Assembly (NCBI GenBank): GCA_027063305.1
Contig: JAMORY010000010.1
Location: 1 to 61,939 of the forward strand
Source: Sulfurovum sp.
Lineage (GTDB): Bacteria; Campylobacterota; Campylobacteria; Campylobacterales; Sulfurovaceae
Reading direction: 5' to 3'
DNA: 61,939 nt
Part shown: one piece after another, positions 7,578 to 16,669 of the stretch
Position numbering within the stretch: position 1 is the first letter of the stretch
How the letters are laid out: every line of letters starts with the position of its first letter
Notes under the pieces: model-generated
What the model saw: only the letters and a program-made list of their open reading frames with translations
What the model was told of the DNA's origin: nothing
Database searches by the model: none
Translations under genes and position numbers: made by a program

Positions 7578-9572
7578 CTAGAATTCCTCCGTGGTATTGA
7601 GAATATCCAGATTACTTTTGGGCTCATTCGTATGATGTTTGATACGTCTTGCTGCTGGAGCTGTACTATCCTCTCCACTCACTCTCTTTTCCAATACCCT
7701 CTCGACAAGTCTATTATACTCTTCTTGAAGTTTATCCAGTTTCTCCAAGTGCTTTTTGAGCTTCTGAAGCTCATCACTTCTTCTTACAATATATGGAGTA
7801 AGATAGATCACGACGTTCGTTTCTCTATTTGCATTGGAGGTATGCGTAAAGAACATATCCCCTAACACAGGGATATCTCCAAGGATCGGTACTTTACTCA
7901 CACCTACACCTTCGGAATTCTTGATAAGTCCTCCAAGAATGATCATTTCACCATTATTGACAATAGCCGTTGTCTTGACATCTCGTTTTGTCGTTGTCGG
8001 TCTATCTGCAGCGGGCGATTCATTCTCCAGTACATCTTCAATCGTTGTCACGACCTCCAAAGTCACTTTATTATTACTTGAGAGCCTTGGTTTGACCTTC
8101 AGTGTCAATCCGATATCCTCACGTGTATAATTGTTGACAACATTGGAGGAACCTTGGGTGGATTGCTGTGCCTGAGTCAAGATGGACATCGTACGTCCGA
8201 CATAGATCTCCGCTTCTTTGTTATTCGTACAGAGAATAGAGGGTTCGCTCAAAATACGTGCTGCACCGTTCTGCTCCAAAAGATCCAGTTGTGCCCCAAG
8301 TGCGAATACCTGATCGACCGAATCGAACTTAAAGGCCGGATCTGTCTCCGTTCCGATAGGGTTTCCGTTATCATCATAGATCGTTTTTGTCTGGTTGGTA
8401 TTCAGAAATGCCAATAGCCCCTGATCCATCTGTAATGCTTGCGCTCCCAAGTTCCCGGCAAGTGTGAACAGACCGTTTGAGGTAATCGCCCCTCCGTTCA
8501 ATCCGTACTTCAATCCTACTTGTTCCGCCAAGCTGTTATCGATCTCGACGATACGTGCTTTTACATAGACCTGCACCTTCGGAATATCGATCTTTCTGAC
8601 CGTTTCACGTATATTCTTGATCTGCTCACCGGTTGCCAGAACAATAAGAGCATTTCTTTCCACGTCGGAGACGACCATCGCTTTTGTCGGCTTAACCCCT
8701 TTTTTAGCTGTTTTTACGGCTACATTGTTCATCTGTGCCACTAGCTTGGAGAGGATCTTCTCCATCTCTTCCACATTGGAGTTCTTCAAGCGGATCACGT
8801 ACATCTTTTGGGTTTGATCCTCCCCTTTGATATCAAGCTGCTTGATATAGCGTATCATTCGGTGGATGTTATCCTCTTTCCCTACAAGAATAATAGAGTT
8901 CGTCGCATCATCTTTAAAGATATCGACCTTTTCACTCTCAATGGTCTGAGGGAAGAGTTTTTTCGCCATATTCTGAGCATTGGGAAAGAGGTCTTTGACG
9001 CTGGAGTTCTTAAGCTGGATCACGACAGAGCGTTTGACACCCTTCTTTTCAATTGCATGGATCAGTTTGGAGATAGAACGCAGTGTTCGTGGTGTGGCCG
9101 TTATTGCTAGAACATTATTGTCTTTGAAAGATATCACTTTGTCGCTTCTTCCCAGAAGCGGTTTTATCTTTGCCCGAACAACCGCGGCATTGGCATGTTT
9201 AAGCGGGAACATCACTGTACGCATAGTATCCCCTTCGATCTGACTACTTACATCCAAGCCTTCTCCCGCTGCATCGGAAGCCTTAACGACCTTATAGAAA
9301 TCACCCTGATCGATAATCGTTAGCCCTTTACTTGCCAGGATCGAGTTTGCCAAAGGGATAAGAGAGGACTTTTTGATCGGCTCTTGGGATACAAAATTGA
9401 TCTTCCCTTTCAAGTCCGCATCGATCAAGATATTCTTATGGGTGATCTTTGAGACCATCTCGATAAAATCTCTCACACTGAGGTCTCGAAAATTCACATC
9501 GACCCGCTCTTCTGCCTGAAGGGTCAGCAGTGTGACCATACTTATAAGCCATAAAACTTTAATTAATCTCAT
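7578..9572 (-). CDS. gspD: T2SS secretin GspD
   Basis: GspD forms the multimeric outer-membrane channel of the T2SS. The 664-residue protein has a signal peptide (about 1-20), then an N0 domain starting VDVNFRDLSVRDFIE. N1, N2 and N3 repeats follow (roughly 117-173, 178-242, 248-345). The C-terminal secretin domain contains EDIGLTLKVKPRL and the signature VPILGDIPVLGDMFF. After the barrel is a charged tail of about 80 residues, rich in Lys, Glu and Arg, of the sort that can hold a pilotin-binding segment. No pilotin gene is seen here. The start overlaps the end of gspC by 14 bases. Confidence 0.95.
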   Translation of the reverse strand: MRLIKVLWLISMVTLLTLQAEERVDVNFRDLSVRDFIEMVSKITHKNILIDADLKGKINFVSQEPIKKSSLIPLANSILASKGLTIIDQGDFYKVVKASDAAGEGLDVSSQIEGDTMRTVMFPLKHANAAVVRAKIKPLLGRSDKVISFKDNNVLAITATPRTLRSISKLIHAIEKKGVKRSVVIQLKNSSVKDLFPNAQNMAKKLFPQTIESEKVDIFKDDATNSIILVGKEDNIHRMIRYIKQLDIKGEDQTQKMYVIRLKNSNVEEMEKILSKLVAQMNNVAVKTAKKGVKPTKAMVVSDVERNALIVLATGEQIKNIRETVRKIDIPKVQVYVKARIVEIDNSLAEQVGLKYGLNGGAITSNGLFTLAGNLGAQALQMDQGLLAFLNTNQTKTIYDDNGNPIGTETDPAFKFDSVDQVFALGAQLDLLEQNGAARILSEPSILCTNNKEAEIYVGRTMSILTQAQQSTQGSSNVVNNYTREDIGLTLKVKPRLSSNNKVTLEVVTTIEDVLENESPAADRPTTTKRDVKTTAIVNNGEMIILGGLIKNSEGVGVSKVPILGDIPVLGDMFFTHTSNANRETNVVIYLTPYIVRRSDELQKLKKHLEKLDKLQEEYNRLVERVLEKRVSGEDSTAPAARRIKHHTNEPKSNLDILNTTEEF

Positions 9573-10398
9573 ATTCTAGCTCCATCTCTTGATTTCTTCT
9601 TTTGATCGTCAACGTAAGGTTCTGTATCTCTTTCATGTGTGAATAGATATTGAGTGCTGCACTATAACTGTTCAAAGGCTCACCATTGATCGCTGTAATG
9701 ATATCGCCTCGTTTAAGTCCCAGTTGTGCAAATGGGCTTTTTCGTTTGACAAAGGTGACCTTGAAGCCTTCGATCCCATCTTTACCTTTTACCTCTTGAA
9801 CACCGATATTTTTATAGATATCATCGATATTGTGCGTGTATCGGTCGATCAATGCACGGTCAACGATCTTTCTGTCTCCCGCATCTACGATACCGTCACT
9901 CTCGACCGTACGATCCGTTTGTGAAGGAGAAGCACTACGCACCGTACTGATAGAACCATTACTCTTAGAGAGTGGTTTTAACGATACTTCGTAAGTTTTC
10001 CCTTTTTTTGAAAAGAGTGCATAGGTACGTCCTGCATCTTCAAGCGTAAAGCCGTTGATCCTCTCTCCTCGCCCAAGCACTTTGCTCTTTCCTTTATATT
10101 TTACCGTTACGACAACGGTCTCGCCATCTTTATAGATCGCCAGCAAGGTGATATCTTTGATACTTCCTGCAGTTCGAGGCTTTCGCTTCTTAGGCTTCGG
10201 TGCTTTACTTTTTACAGGAGAAGAGGCCAGTCTTACACGGTAATATAGTGGTTTTGCCCTTACTTCTTCGATATGGTCCACCCCTGTTGAAGGCAACCAT
10301 ACTAGCGCAACAATGAACCATACCGACTTAACAAGAAGTAAGACCAGCAAAACACGGATCAGCAATGATATACGCGCTTGATCAAAAAGATGTTTCAT
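9559..10398 (-). CDS. gspC: T2SS inner-membrane linker GspC (PDZ type)
   Basis: GspC connects the inner-membrane platform to the secretin. The 279-residue protein has a single N-terminal membrane segment (about 12-35) and a homology-region domain (about 75-140) with LLAIYKDGETVVVTV and ALFSKKGKTYEV. A C-terminal PDZ domain (about 205-275) contains SPFAQLGLKRGDIITAING. The PDZ form is known for several T2SS, where it helps select substrates. It overlaps the GspN-like gene by 17 bases and gspD by 14, so translation is tightly coupled along the operon. Confidence 0.9.
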   Translation of the reverse strand: MKHLFDQARISLLIRVLLVLLLVKSVWFIVALVWLPSTGVDHIEEVRAKPLYYRVRLASSPVKSKAPKPKKRKPRTAGSIKDITLLAIYKDGETVVVTVKYKGKSKVLGRGERINGFTLEDAGRTYALFSKKGKTYEVSLKPLSKSNGSISTVRSASPSQTDRTVESDGIVDAGDRKIVDRALIDRYTHNIDDIYKNIGVQEVKGKDGIEGFKVTFVKRKSPFAQLGLKRGDIITAINGEPLNSYSAALNIYSHMKEIQNLTLTIKRRNQEMELEYEIN

Positions 10399-10897
10399 AG
10401 TACCATCCTTCCTCTCCTTTTTTCAAAAGAGACTTGATCGATCCGATCTTCTCCGGGTCATCCATAGAGATATGAACACGACGCTCTTTCAGATCGATCT
10501 CACCGTGACAGCGACCAAAGCTTCCTTCTCCCTTTAGAGTGACCTTTTGAGGAGTAAGGATCGAGTAGACCAGTTCTACCTTGTCAACGGTAAGCGGTAC
10601 CATGGAGGCAATGGTCCTATCAAGCGCTATTCCTCTAATGATCACACGATCATATAGAAGAAATATCGTTGCATCCAATGCCTTGGCAGAAGCGACGGTA
10701 ACACCTTCATAGTAAACCTCAGGTGATCGGACGGAGAGTGTAAAGACCCCGCTTTTGATCGATGCTTCATTGATCTCGATACCCTCTTGTGCCGCTACTC
10801 TCTCCAACTGATAATAGAGATTCTCTTTAGGCATGAAAAGAATAACGGCGAACCATATCAGGAGTGTGTACCCTATCAGCTTCTTTACCACTTGCAT
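10382..10897 (-). CDS. GspN-like T2SS protein
   Basis: The protein of 171 residues has one N-terminal membrane segment (about 8-24) and then a beta-rich periplasmic part. Parts of it, such as LDATIFLLYDRVIIRGIALDR and VELVYSILTP, resemble GspN proteins, which are optional inner-membrane T2SS components of unknown mechanism. It is shorter than typical GspN (about 250 residues). The assignment rests mainly on its place between the GspM-like gene and gspC. It overlaps both neighbours. Confidence 0.6.
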   Translation of the reverse strand: MQVVKKLIGYTLLIWFAVILFMPKENLYYQLERVAAQEGIEINEASIKSGVFTLSVRSPEVYYEGVTVASAKALDATIFLLYDRVIIRGIALDRTIASMVPLTVDKVELVYSILTPQKVTLKGEGSFGRCHGEIDLKERRVHISMDDPEKIGSIKSLLKKGEEGWYYETSF

Positions 10898-11289
10898 TTG
10901 ATCTCCATCGAATAGTTCTCTTTCTGTTTCTTGATCTGAAGATGCATGATCTGTACCGGTGTATTCAAAAGTTTCGTAAGAAGTTTATTCAACTCCGAAG
11001 GGGAGAGGTCTTTAAACGTACCGGTAAGTTTTTTACCCTTTTGTATCCACTTCCCTTTTGTTTGAGGAAGTATTTTTTGCAGTACTTTGACACGTGAAAG
11101 CACACCTTTATCCACCCAGATCCTTTTGAGTGCGCTCACCTCTTTCAGTATCACGATCTCATCATTGACACTTCGGTACTCTTCCAGATATTTCGTATGC
11201 TGTGTCTGCTTGTACATCAATGTGATCAATGCAAAAAAGATAGCCAGAATAACGATCATTTCATTCTTATAGCGTTGAAGTCCTACCAT
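10885..11289 (-). CDS. GspM-like T2SS protein
   Basis: This small bitopic protein of 134 residues has a short cytoplasmic start, a membrane segment (about 11-27), then a coiled-coil-like stretch (about 28-60). It ends in a small periplasmic domain with DLSPSELNKLLTKLLNTPVQI, which fits the ferredoxin-like fold of GspM. GspM partners with GspL in the platform. Sequence similarity across GspM proteins is low, so the call depends on topology, size and its position directly after the GspL-like gene, which it overlaps by 7 bases. Confidence 0.62.
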   Translation of the reverse strand: MVGLQRYKNEMIVILAIFFALITLMYKQTQHTKYLEEYRSVNDEIVILKEVSALKRIWVDKGVLSRVKVLQKILPQTKGKWIQKGKKLTGTFKDLSPSELNKLLTKLLNTPVQIMHLQIKKQKENYSMEIKCKW

Positions 11290-12209
11290 TTCTTCTCCAT
11301 CGTAACGTATCCTTCCCCCTTCTCTTTGATCGTAAAGCCCTCTTTTTGGGCGAAACGTTCAAGCTTCTTGATATCACTACGCTTCTTTATCGAAAAATGA
11401 ATTGTGCACCGATGGGCTTCGATACGTAACATATCCACTGTAATATCCTTTGAGATGATAGAGGAGAGCGCTTTGAGTATCGCTCTCTTTTCACGTTCAC
11501 TCTTATCTATCTTCTGGTACTTTTCAATGATACTTTTTCGTGTATAGGGATTTTGAAGTCTTGGGTATGCCTGATACATCTCATCTTTCTTTTCGATCAG
11601 ACTCTGCATATTCTTTCGGTACTCCCACCCCTCTGCGATCCACAGAAGACCAAAAGCGATGATGATGACCGAAAGCCATAATGTTTCTTTACCGCCAAGA
11701 AGAGAGGTGCTTTCCCCTTCTAAGGTTATTCCTTTTTTAGGTAGCGTTACACGGTAGGGGGAGACGACCTCGTCTCTCTCTAGTGCCGAGAGGGGAACGA
11801 CCACTGCACTGCCCGAAAACGATACCAGTGCTTTTCCATCCCCTAAAGCGATAGGACGGGAGAGAGAGGTACTGACCTGATCGGCAAAGAATATCTTTTT
11901 CACATATATAGGATCGATACCTCTTGCTTGAAGAAAGGAGAGGATCTTATCTGGCTGATATGCGATAAACACCCACGTATCATCCTCTTTATAGACAAAA
12001 TAGTGATAACTCCCTGCTTGATCGATCAACCCGTCAAAGAGTGACGCAGCGATTCGCTTCGCCTGATGGGTATATTTGATCGGCAGTGCCTCTTTCTTGA
12101 TCGTATAGAACTCCGGTGTCAAGATGATATCCGTCGGCTTGTCAACCTTGATGTTCGGCATCTCCCGATAGACCCATAGAAGTTCTCTATCTTTCCCCAT
12201 AAAACTCAA
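11283..12209 (-). CDS. GspL-like T2SS platform protein
   Basis: The 308-residue protein fits the GspL plan: a cytoplasmic domain (about 1-165), one membrane segment (about 173-195), a coiled-coil stretch and a small C-terminal periplasmic ferredoxin-like domain. GspL recruits the GspE ATPase to the membrane. The cytoplasmic part is shorter and more diverged than in proteobacterial GspL, and I see no clear actin-like motifs. The call comes from topology and gene order (K-L-M-N-C-D-E). It overlaps gspK by 23 bases, which is a large overlap. Confidence 0.68.
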   Translation of the reverse strand: MSFMGKDRELLWVYREMPNIKVDKPTDIILTPEFYTIKKEALPIKYTHQAKRIAASLFDGLIDQAGSYHYFVYKEDDTWVFIAYQPDKILSFLQARGIDPIYVKKIFFADQVSTSLSRPIALGDGKALVSFSGSAVVVPLSALERDEVVSPYRVTLPKKGITLEGESTSLLGGKETLWLSVIIIAFGLLWIAEGWEYRKNMQSLIEKKDEMYQAYPRLQNPYTRKSIIEKYQKIDKSEREKRAILKALSSIISKDITVDMLRIEAHRCTIHFSIKKRSDIKKLERFAQKEGFTIKEKGEGYVTMEKKW

Positions 12210-13116
12210 AACCGTTCACCTCTCCCTCTTGGTCTATGAATGAAAAAGCATATTGATGCTTCTTATATGTGTAGGATACGTCGCAATAGGATTGATTGAT
12301 GAACGTATCTGCATACAGTTTACCCTCATATCGTATTCCAAACTTATCCAGTACTCTTTTAAGCGCTCCTTCTCCTGGAAACCACTCCTCTTTTACACTT
12401 GCGATGTCCAGATCGAAAAGCAATGCAACCGCTTCTTCGGAAAGGTAGCCACCTGCAACCTTGTTCCTTGCCGGATCCTTCGCAACGGGGAGGAAGACAA
12501 AGAACTTCTGCCATGGAACCTTCCCCACAGAAGGGTCGTCCGCCTCGAACTGGTAGCGGCTTAAGAGCTGAAGAAAGGCTTCATAGGCATATATCCCTCT
12601 CTTTAGCGATAGGTGCTCCACACCCTCTTCATCTTTCCATACACCTGTCTTCATCTGGGACAGAAGGATCTGACGTAATCTTTCAGGATCTAAAATACCA
12701 TAGTTCTGTACGATCTTTTCCCAAAGTGTCTCTGCGGCATTATACTGTAATTGCATTAATGGTTCATTCTCAAAAGAGAGCCAGTTAAGGTTAATACCGT
12801 TACGAAGCGGACGGCAGGTAAGAAGCATGGAGAAACGCTCATCCTCACCACTAAGCGGTAACGGTGTTGCGTATAGTGTGTTATAGAGTGTTTTTCTCTC
12901 TTTGAAACGGGAGAGTATCTCTTTTATATCGTTAAAATAGAGATTTGCCTGTATCATCGCTTCTGTTGACGAGGCTTCCCCTCTTGCTTTATCCAGATAG
13001 GAGATCATCACGGTCGTAAGAGAGATCAGGACCATTAATACAGAGAGTGTAATGATCAGAGCGAACCCCCGTCTTTTACTATTTTTTTTGATATGGGGGA
13101 GGGAAGGTTTATCCAT
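12187..13116 (-). CDS. gspK: T2SS minor pseudopilin GspK
   Basis: GspK caps the pseudopilus tip. The protein of 309 residues has a basic leader ending RRG followed by FALIITLSVLMVLISL. The mature position 5 is Ile rather than Glu; absence of Glu5 is characteristic of GspK and of tip pseudopilins generally. A large soluble domain follows, much longer than in the other pseudopilins, as expected for GspK. It is the first gene of the minus operon. The 73-base gap to the divergent gspG must hold both promoters, but I see no convincing -35/-10 pair there. Confidence 0.8.
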   Translation of the reverse strand: MDKPSLPHIKKNSKRRGFALIITLSVLMVLISLTTVMISYLDKARGEASSTEAMIQANLYFNDIKEILSRFKERKTLYNTLYATPLPLSGEDERFSMLLTCRPLRNGINLNWLSFENEPLMQLQYNAAETLWEKIVQNYGILDPERLRQILLSQMKTGVWKDEEGVEHLSLKRGIYAYEAFLQLLSRYQFEADDPSVGKVPWQKFFVFLPVAKDPARNKVAGGYLSEEAVALLFDLDIASVKEEWFPGEGALKRVLDKFGIRYEGKLYADTFINQSYCDVSYTYKKHQYAFSFIDQEGEVNGFEFYGER

Positions 13117-13189
13117 CTAAAAGCTCGGTTAAAGTAAAATTGCTTGATTTGAATAATTATATCGAAAAAAAATAAACACAAGGACGACC

Positions 13190-13642
13190 ATGAAAAATAC
13201 ACATGCGACACTACCTGATACCTGCCGAGCACAAAGAGGATTCTCTCTGATCGAACTTCTTATAGTCATTGTCATTCTCGGTGGTCTTGTCGCCGTCGTC
13301 GCACCGGGGCTGATGGATTCTGCCGATCAAGCAAAACGCGATACTGTCTGCCTCAAGATGGACGACCTTAAAAAACGTCTTGATATGTTCAAGCTCGATA
13401 ATGGGGTCTATCCTGATACGGAAGAGGGCTTTGAGGCACTCCTTAGCAATCCCGATACGGATAAATACCCTAATTATAGAGCAAAGCCCTACTTGAAGAA
13501 ACTGCCTAAAGACTCATGGAAGACACCGTTCATCTATCTGAACAAAGGTGATGATGTCGAGATCATCTCATTAGGTGCCGATAAAAAAGAGGGTGGAGAC
13601 GGGAACGCGAAGGATATCCTCTTCTCTCAATGTAATAAATGA
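13190..13642 (+). CDS. gspG: T2SS major pseudopilin GspG
   Basis: GspG is the main subunit of the pseudopilus. After a 17-residue leader ending QRG comes FSLIELLIVIVILGGL with the conserved Glu5, followed by the VVAPGLMDSADQAK helix. The globular part includes YPDTEEGFEALL and a C-terminal calcium-site region, ISLGADKKEGGDGNAKDI, typical of the family. The length of 150 residues is normal. AAGGA lies five bases ahead of the ATG. The stop codon overlaps the next start (ATGA). Confidence 0.96.
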   Translation: MKNTHATLPDTCRAQRGFSLIELLIVIVILGGLVAVVAPGLMDSADQAKRDTVCLKMDDLKKRLDMFKLDNGVYPDTEEGFEALLSNPDTDKYPNYRAKPYLKKLPKDSWKTPFIYLNKGDDVEIISLGADKKEGGDGNAKDILFSQCNK

Positions 13643-14187
13643 TCCCTCTCTCCCGCCTTTCAAGAAGCAGGTCCGCATTCTCTTTGATAGAGCTGCTTCT
13701 TGTTATCTTTATTATCTCTTTGATCTACTTTTTAGGATTTGACGGTGTAAGTCAGCCAAAAAAGAGACAGCCGACACTCTCTCCTCTTACGCTCAAAAAA
13801 AGCCTGCTTCATTCACCCATCCGCCACGGAGGAACACTGATGTGTATCGATGCATGTAACCGCTGCTATATTAGAAAAGATGTCACCACACCTTTTGAGC
13901 CGTATAAGGGAAAGATAGATCTTACTGATGCCAAAAGCTATATTGTTGACAAGGATGGGATATTGATACAACCTGAACTTGGCAGATACCAAGACCACCC
14001 CATCTGTCTTCTTTTCGATCTCTTTCCCAATGGAAGCAGCAGTCAATTGATACTGGAGACAAAAAAAGGGGTCTTCTACTTACCGACCTTTTTTGGAGAG
14101 CCACAAAAGTTCCCATCTCTTGAAGAGGCAAAAAGAGCATGGCTTCTGCATACCCACCCGCTCTCCCGTACAGGAGACTTCTATTGA
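13639..14187 (+). CDS. T2SS pseudopilin, GspH-like
   Basis: The N-terminus reads SRSAFSLIELLLVIFIISLIYF: a prepilin peptidase site with Glu5 and a hydrophobic helix. The rest (about 130 residues) is a diverged globular domain with a pair of nearby cysteines (CIDACNRC, around residue 70), possibly a disulfide. Position directly after gspG suggests GspH, but the subunit letter is not certain. The start overlaps gspG by four bases and the stop overlaps the following gene, so all three are coupled. Confidence 0.75.
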   Translation: MIPLSRLSRSRSAFSLIELLLVIFIISLIYFLGFDGVSQPKKRQPTLSPLTLKKSLLHSPIRHGGTLMCIDACNRCYIRKDVTTPFEPYKGKIDLTDAKSYIVDKDGILIQPELGRYQDHPICLLFDLFPNGSSSQLILETKKGVFYLPTFFGEPQKFPSLEEAKRAWLLHTHPLSRTGDFY

Positions 14188-14594
14188 GACAGGAACGACA
14201 CGCTTTTACACTGATCGAAGTATTGATCTCCGTTCTGATCATCTCCACATCCATTCTCTATGTACTGAAGATCTATGGTCAGAACCATGCCCAGGCAAGC
14301 TATATATCTCAACGTAATAAAGCGGCTTTGGAAGATTCACTCTTCCTGACACAAAAAAGCCTTCGTTATCATAAAGAGGAGAAAAGCGCATACGATATAC
14401 TCTCTGACCAAATGCATATCGATAGTCTTGAGAGCAGGAAGATCCTTCGGGGTATCTCACGGAACATTTACATTCCAGAACCCCAAAAGATCACCATGGA
14501 AGAGGATAGTGGATCGACCGCAGAGATACAGGAGATCAAGTTGAAGAAGAACTTCTCCTCTTCCTACTTTCATGTAAATATCATCGGACTGTAG
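14184..14594 (+). CDS. T2SS pseudopilin, GspI-like (TTG start)
   Basis: The mature-type sequence HAFTLIEVLISVLIISTSIL marks a minor pseudopilin, with Glu5 and a VLI-rich helix as in GspI. I place the start at TTG 14184. AGGAG (14172-14176) lies seven bases upstream, the start overlaps the preceding TGA, and it leaves a short leader (MRQERHA). An in-frame ATG at 14139 would add 15 residues deep inside the upstream gene and has no ribosome binding site. The protein is 136 residues from TTG. Confidence 0.75.
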   Translation: MRQERHAFTLIEVLISVLIISTSILYVLKIYGQNHAQASYISQRNKAALEDSLFLTQKSLRYHKEEKSAYDILSDQMHIDSLESRKILRGISRNIYIPEPQKITMEEDSGSTAEIQEIKLKKNFSSSYFHVNIIGL

Positions 14595-14668
14595 AAGGCT
14601 GCTCTTCATAAAGATTAAAAAAGTATAATGGCATACAGAGATGATATGCCCGGTAAGGATCTACAAGA

Positions 14669-15883
14669 ATGCTATTTAAATATAAAGGCTTTGACAAGAG
14701 CGGAAAACGTACCAAAGGTACTGTGACGGCAAATACACTTGAAGAGGCCGGACAGAAGTTGCGGAATCAAGGGATATATTATGAACAGATCACCCCTACC
14801 AAAAGCTTCTCTCTTGAAAGCCTGACACAGCGCCAAATGCCCGGAGAGATGCTTGCGGCTTTCTCTCATGAGCTCTCTTCCTATCTTGGGTCAGGGATGA
14901 CCATACTCACAGCGATCAAACTACTGGAGAACCAACATGAAGGGGAGAAGCGCTATGTCTCCTTTTTGAACTCCCTCAAGACCATGATCGATGAGGGGCA
15001 GACCCTCTACCATGCGCTCAAAACACAAAAGGTCTATCGCTTACCGGAGTTCTATCTTCAGAGTTTAAAGGTTGCAGGAGAGGGAGGGAAGATGGTCGAG
15101 GTACTGACCAATATGGCTGCATTCTTCTCCTCACAGAACAAGGTCAAGGCACAAGTAAAAGGTGCCATGGTCTACCCTGCGGTGATCTTTGTCGTTGCGA
15201 TCGGTATCATCAGTTTTCTCTTAGTAAGTGTCGTTCCTAAGATCGTAGGGGTCTTTGAAGATACCGATCAAGCCCTTCCGCGCATTACACAGATCGTTGT
15301 CGCAAGCAGTGACTTTTTGATCGCGAACTATCTTTATTTGCTTGGTGCTCTGATCGCACTGACCGCACTTTTCAAACTTGCCTATGCCAAGATATACCGG
15401 TTTCACCGTATGATCGATGCACTCATGCTTAAAGTACCTATGATAGGGACACTGATACAAAACCATGAGCTTTCACGCTTCAGCTATATTCTCTCTTTGA
15501 TGCTCAGTTCCGGTGTCGCCTATGCCCAAGCGGTTCAACTTGCAAAAGAGACCTTTGGGAACTATGCGCTTAAAGACCTCTTCGAAGAGGCTTCTCAAAA
15601 GGTATTGGAAGGGAACAAGCTCTCGAACTCTCTACAGTTGAGCAAAGGCGTTCCGCTCAAACGGAACTTCATGCAGTCGCTGGCATTGGGGGAGGAGTCG
15701 AGTGAAGTGGCAAGTGTACTGGGGAACCTATCTGTTCTTTATGCGGAAGAGAACGATGAGAAGCTCAAGATCCTATTGAGCCTCCTAAACCCTTTCATGA
15801 TGCTGCTTATCGGTGGCTTTGTCGGGATCATTATCGCTGCGATGATGCTTCCTATCTTTACTATGACACAAGGATTAAAATAA
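14669..15883 (+). CDS. gspF: T2SS inner-membrane platform protein GspF
   Basis: GspF is the multi-spanning platform protein that GspE acts on. The 404-residue protein has the typical start MLFKYKGFDKSGKRTKGTV, two repeated GspF domains (about 70-190 and 270-395), and three membrane segments (about 168-192, 216-240, 375-398). The family motif MVYPAVIFVVA is present. A TATAAT at 14624-14629 in the short gap upstream may be an internal promoter, though its -35 is weak. AAGGA precedes the ATG. Confidence 0.95.
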   Translation: MLFKYKGFDKSGKRTKGTVTANTLEEAGQKLRNQGIYYEQITPTKSFSLESLTQRQMPGEMLAAFSHELSSYLGSGMTILTAIKLLENQHEGEKRYVSFLNSLKTMIDEGQTLYHALKTQKVYRLPEFYLQSLKVAGEGGKMVEVLTNMAAFFSSQNKVKAQVKGAMVYPAVIFVVAIGIISFLLVSVVPKIVGVFEDTDQALPRITQIVVASSDFLIANYLYLLGALIALTALFKLAYAKIYRFHRMIDALMLKVPMIGTLIQNHELSRFSYILSLMLSSGVAYAQAVQLAKETFGNYALKDLFEEASQKVLEGNKLSNSLQLSKGVPLKRNFMQSLALGEESSEVASVLGNLSVLYAEENDEKLKILLSLLNPFMMLLIGGFVGIIIAAMMLPIFTMTQGLK

Positions 15884-15901
15884 GTGAAAAAGGAATCAAC
15901 T

Positions 15902-16669
15902 ATGCTACAGACCTTTAGCAAGATCACCCTACTTCTCGGGTTTATCACCCCGTTCACCTATGCCGATACGATCGGCGGAGAGATCTCATTGGGACTCTTC
16001 TCGCATGCACCAAGCGGGATCGCTTCCTATCAAAGCAGTGCCACGGTCGACCTTGAGGATGACCTCTACTGGGATACGGAACAGGATCTTGTGCTAAAAG
16101 CCTATTTTGAACATCCGCTTCCTTTTATTCCGAACATCAAAGCTGAATATAGTGACCTCTCTCATTCAGGAAGCGGTACGGTCTATCAGTTCAACTGGGG
16201 GGATATCATCGACTTCTCGGGAACCCTCGATAACAATATGGACCTAAAGATGTACGATATGACCCTCTACTATGAACTGCTCGATAACCAGATCGTTGAG
16301 GCTGACCTTGGAGTGACCCTCCGCTATATTGACGGAACTATCGATATGCGTGCGACACCTGTTTCCGGAACACTCTCTGCTACCTATGAAGCGGTGGACT
16401 TCTCCGGTGCCGCACCGATGCTCTACACCAAGCTAAGAGCATACATCCCCTCGACCGATATTGCACTTCAGTTCGAAGGGAACGGTATCAGCTATGAAGA
16501 TACGACCTTCTTTGACTATGAGATCAGTGCCCGATATACGTTTGCCATGGGTATAGGGATCGAGGCGGGGTATCGTCTTGTGCACCTCGATAGCAGCGAT
16601 CTTGAAGATGGGCTTTATGTCGATGCGGACTTTCAGGGGCCTTACGCTTCAGTGGTATGGGATTTCTAA
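15902..16669 (+). CDS. Outer membrane beta-barrel protein, TIGR04219-like
   Basis: An N-terminal signal peptide (MLQTFSKITLLLGFITPFTYA) precedes alternating hydrophobic/polar strands and ends with aromatic VVWDF, a typical C-terminal beta-barrel signal. The starting stretch IGGEISLGLFSHAPSGIASY with acidic segments matches the TIGR04219 outer membrane family as I know it from marine proteobacteria. Function is unknown. I use ATG 15902, preceded by AGGA, instead of GTG 15884, which lacks a site. It follows gspF by 18 bases and so may be cotranscribed; it could be a T2SS client or an unrelated porin-like protein. Confidence 0.78.
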   Translation: MLQTFSKITLLLGFITPFTYADTIGGEISLGLFSHAPSGIASYQSSATVDLEDDLYWDTEQDLVLKAYFEHPLPFIPNIKAEYSDLSHSGSGTVYQFNWGDIIDFSGTLDNNMDLKMYDMTLYYELLDNQIVEADLGVTLRYIDGTIDMRATPVSGTLSATYEAVDFSGAAPMLYTKLRAYIPSTDIALQFEGNGISYEDTTFFDYEISARYTFAMGIGIEAGYRLVHLDSSDLEDGLYVDADFQGPYASVVWDF

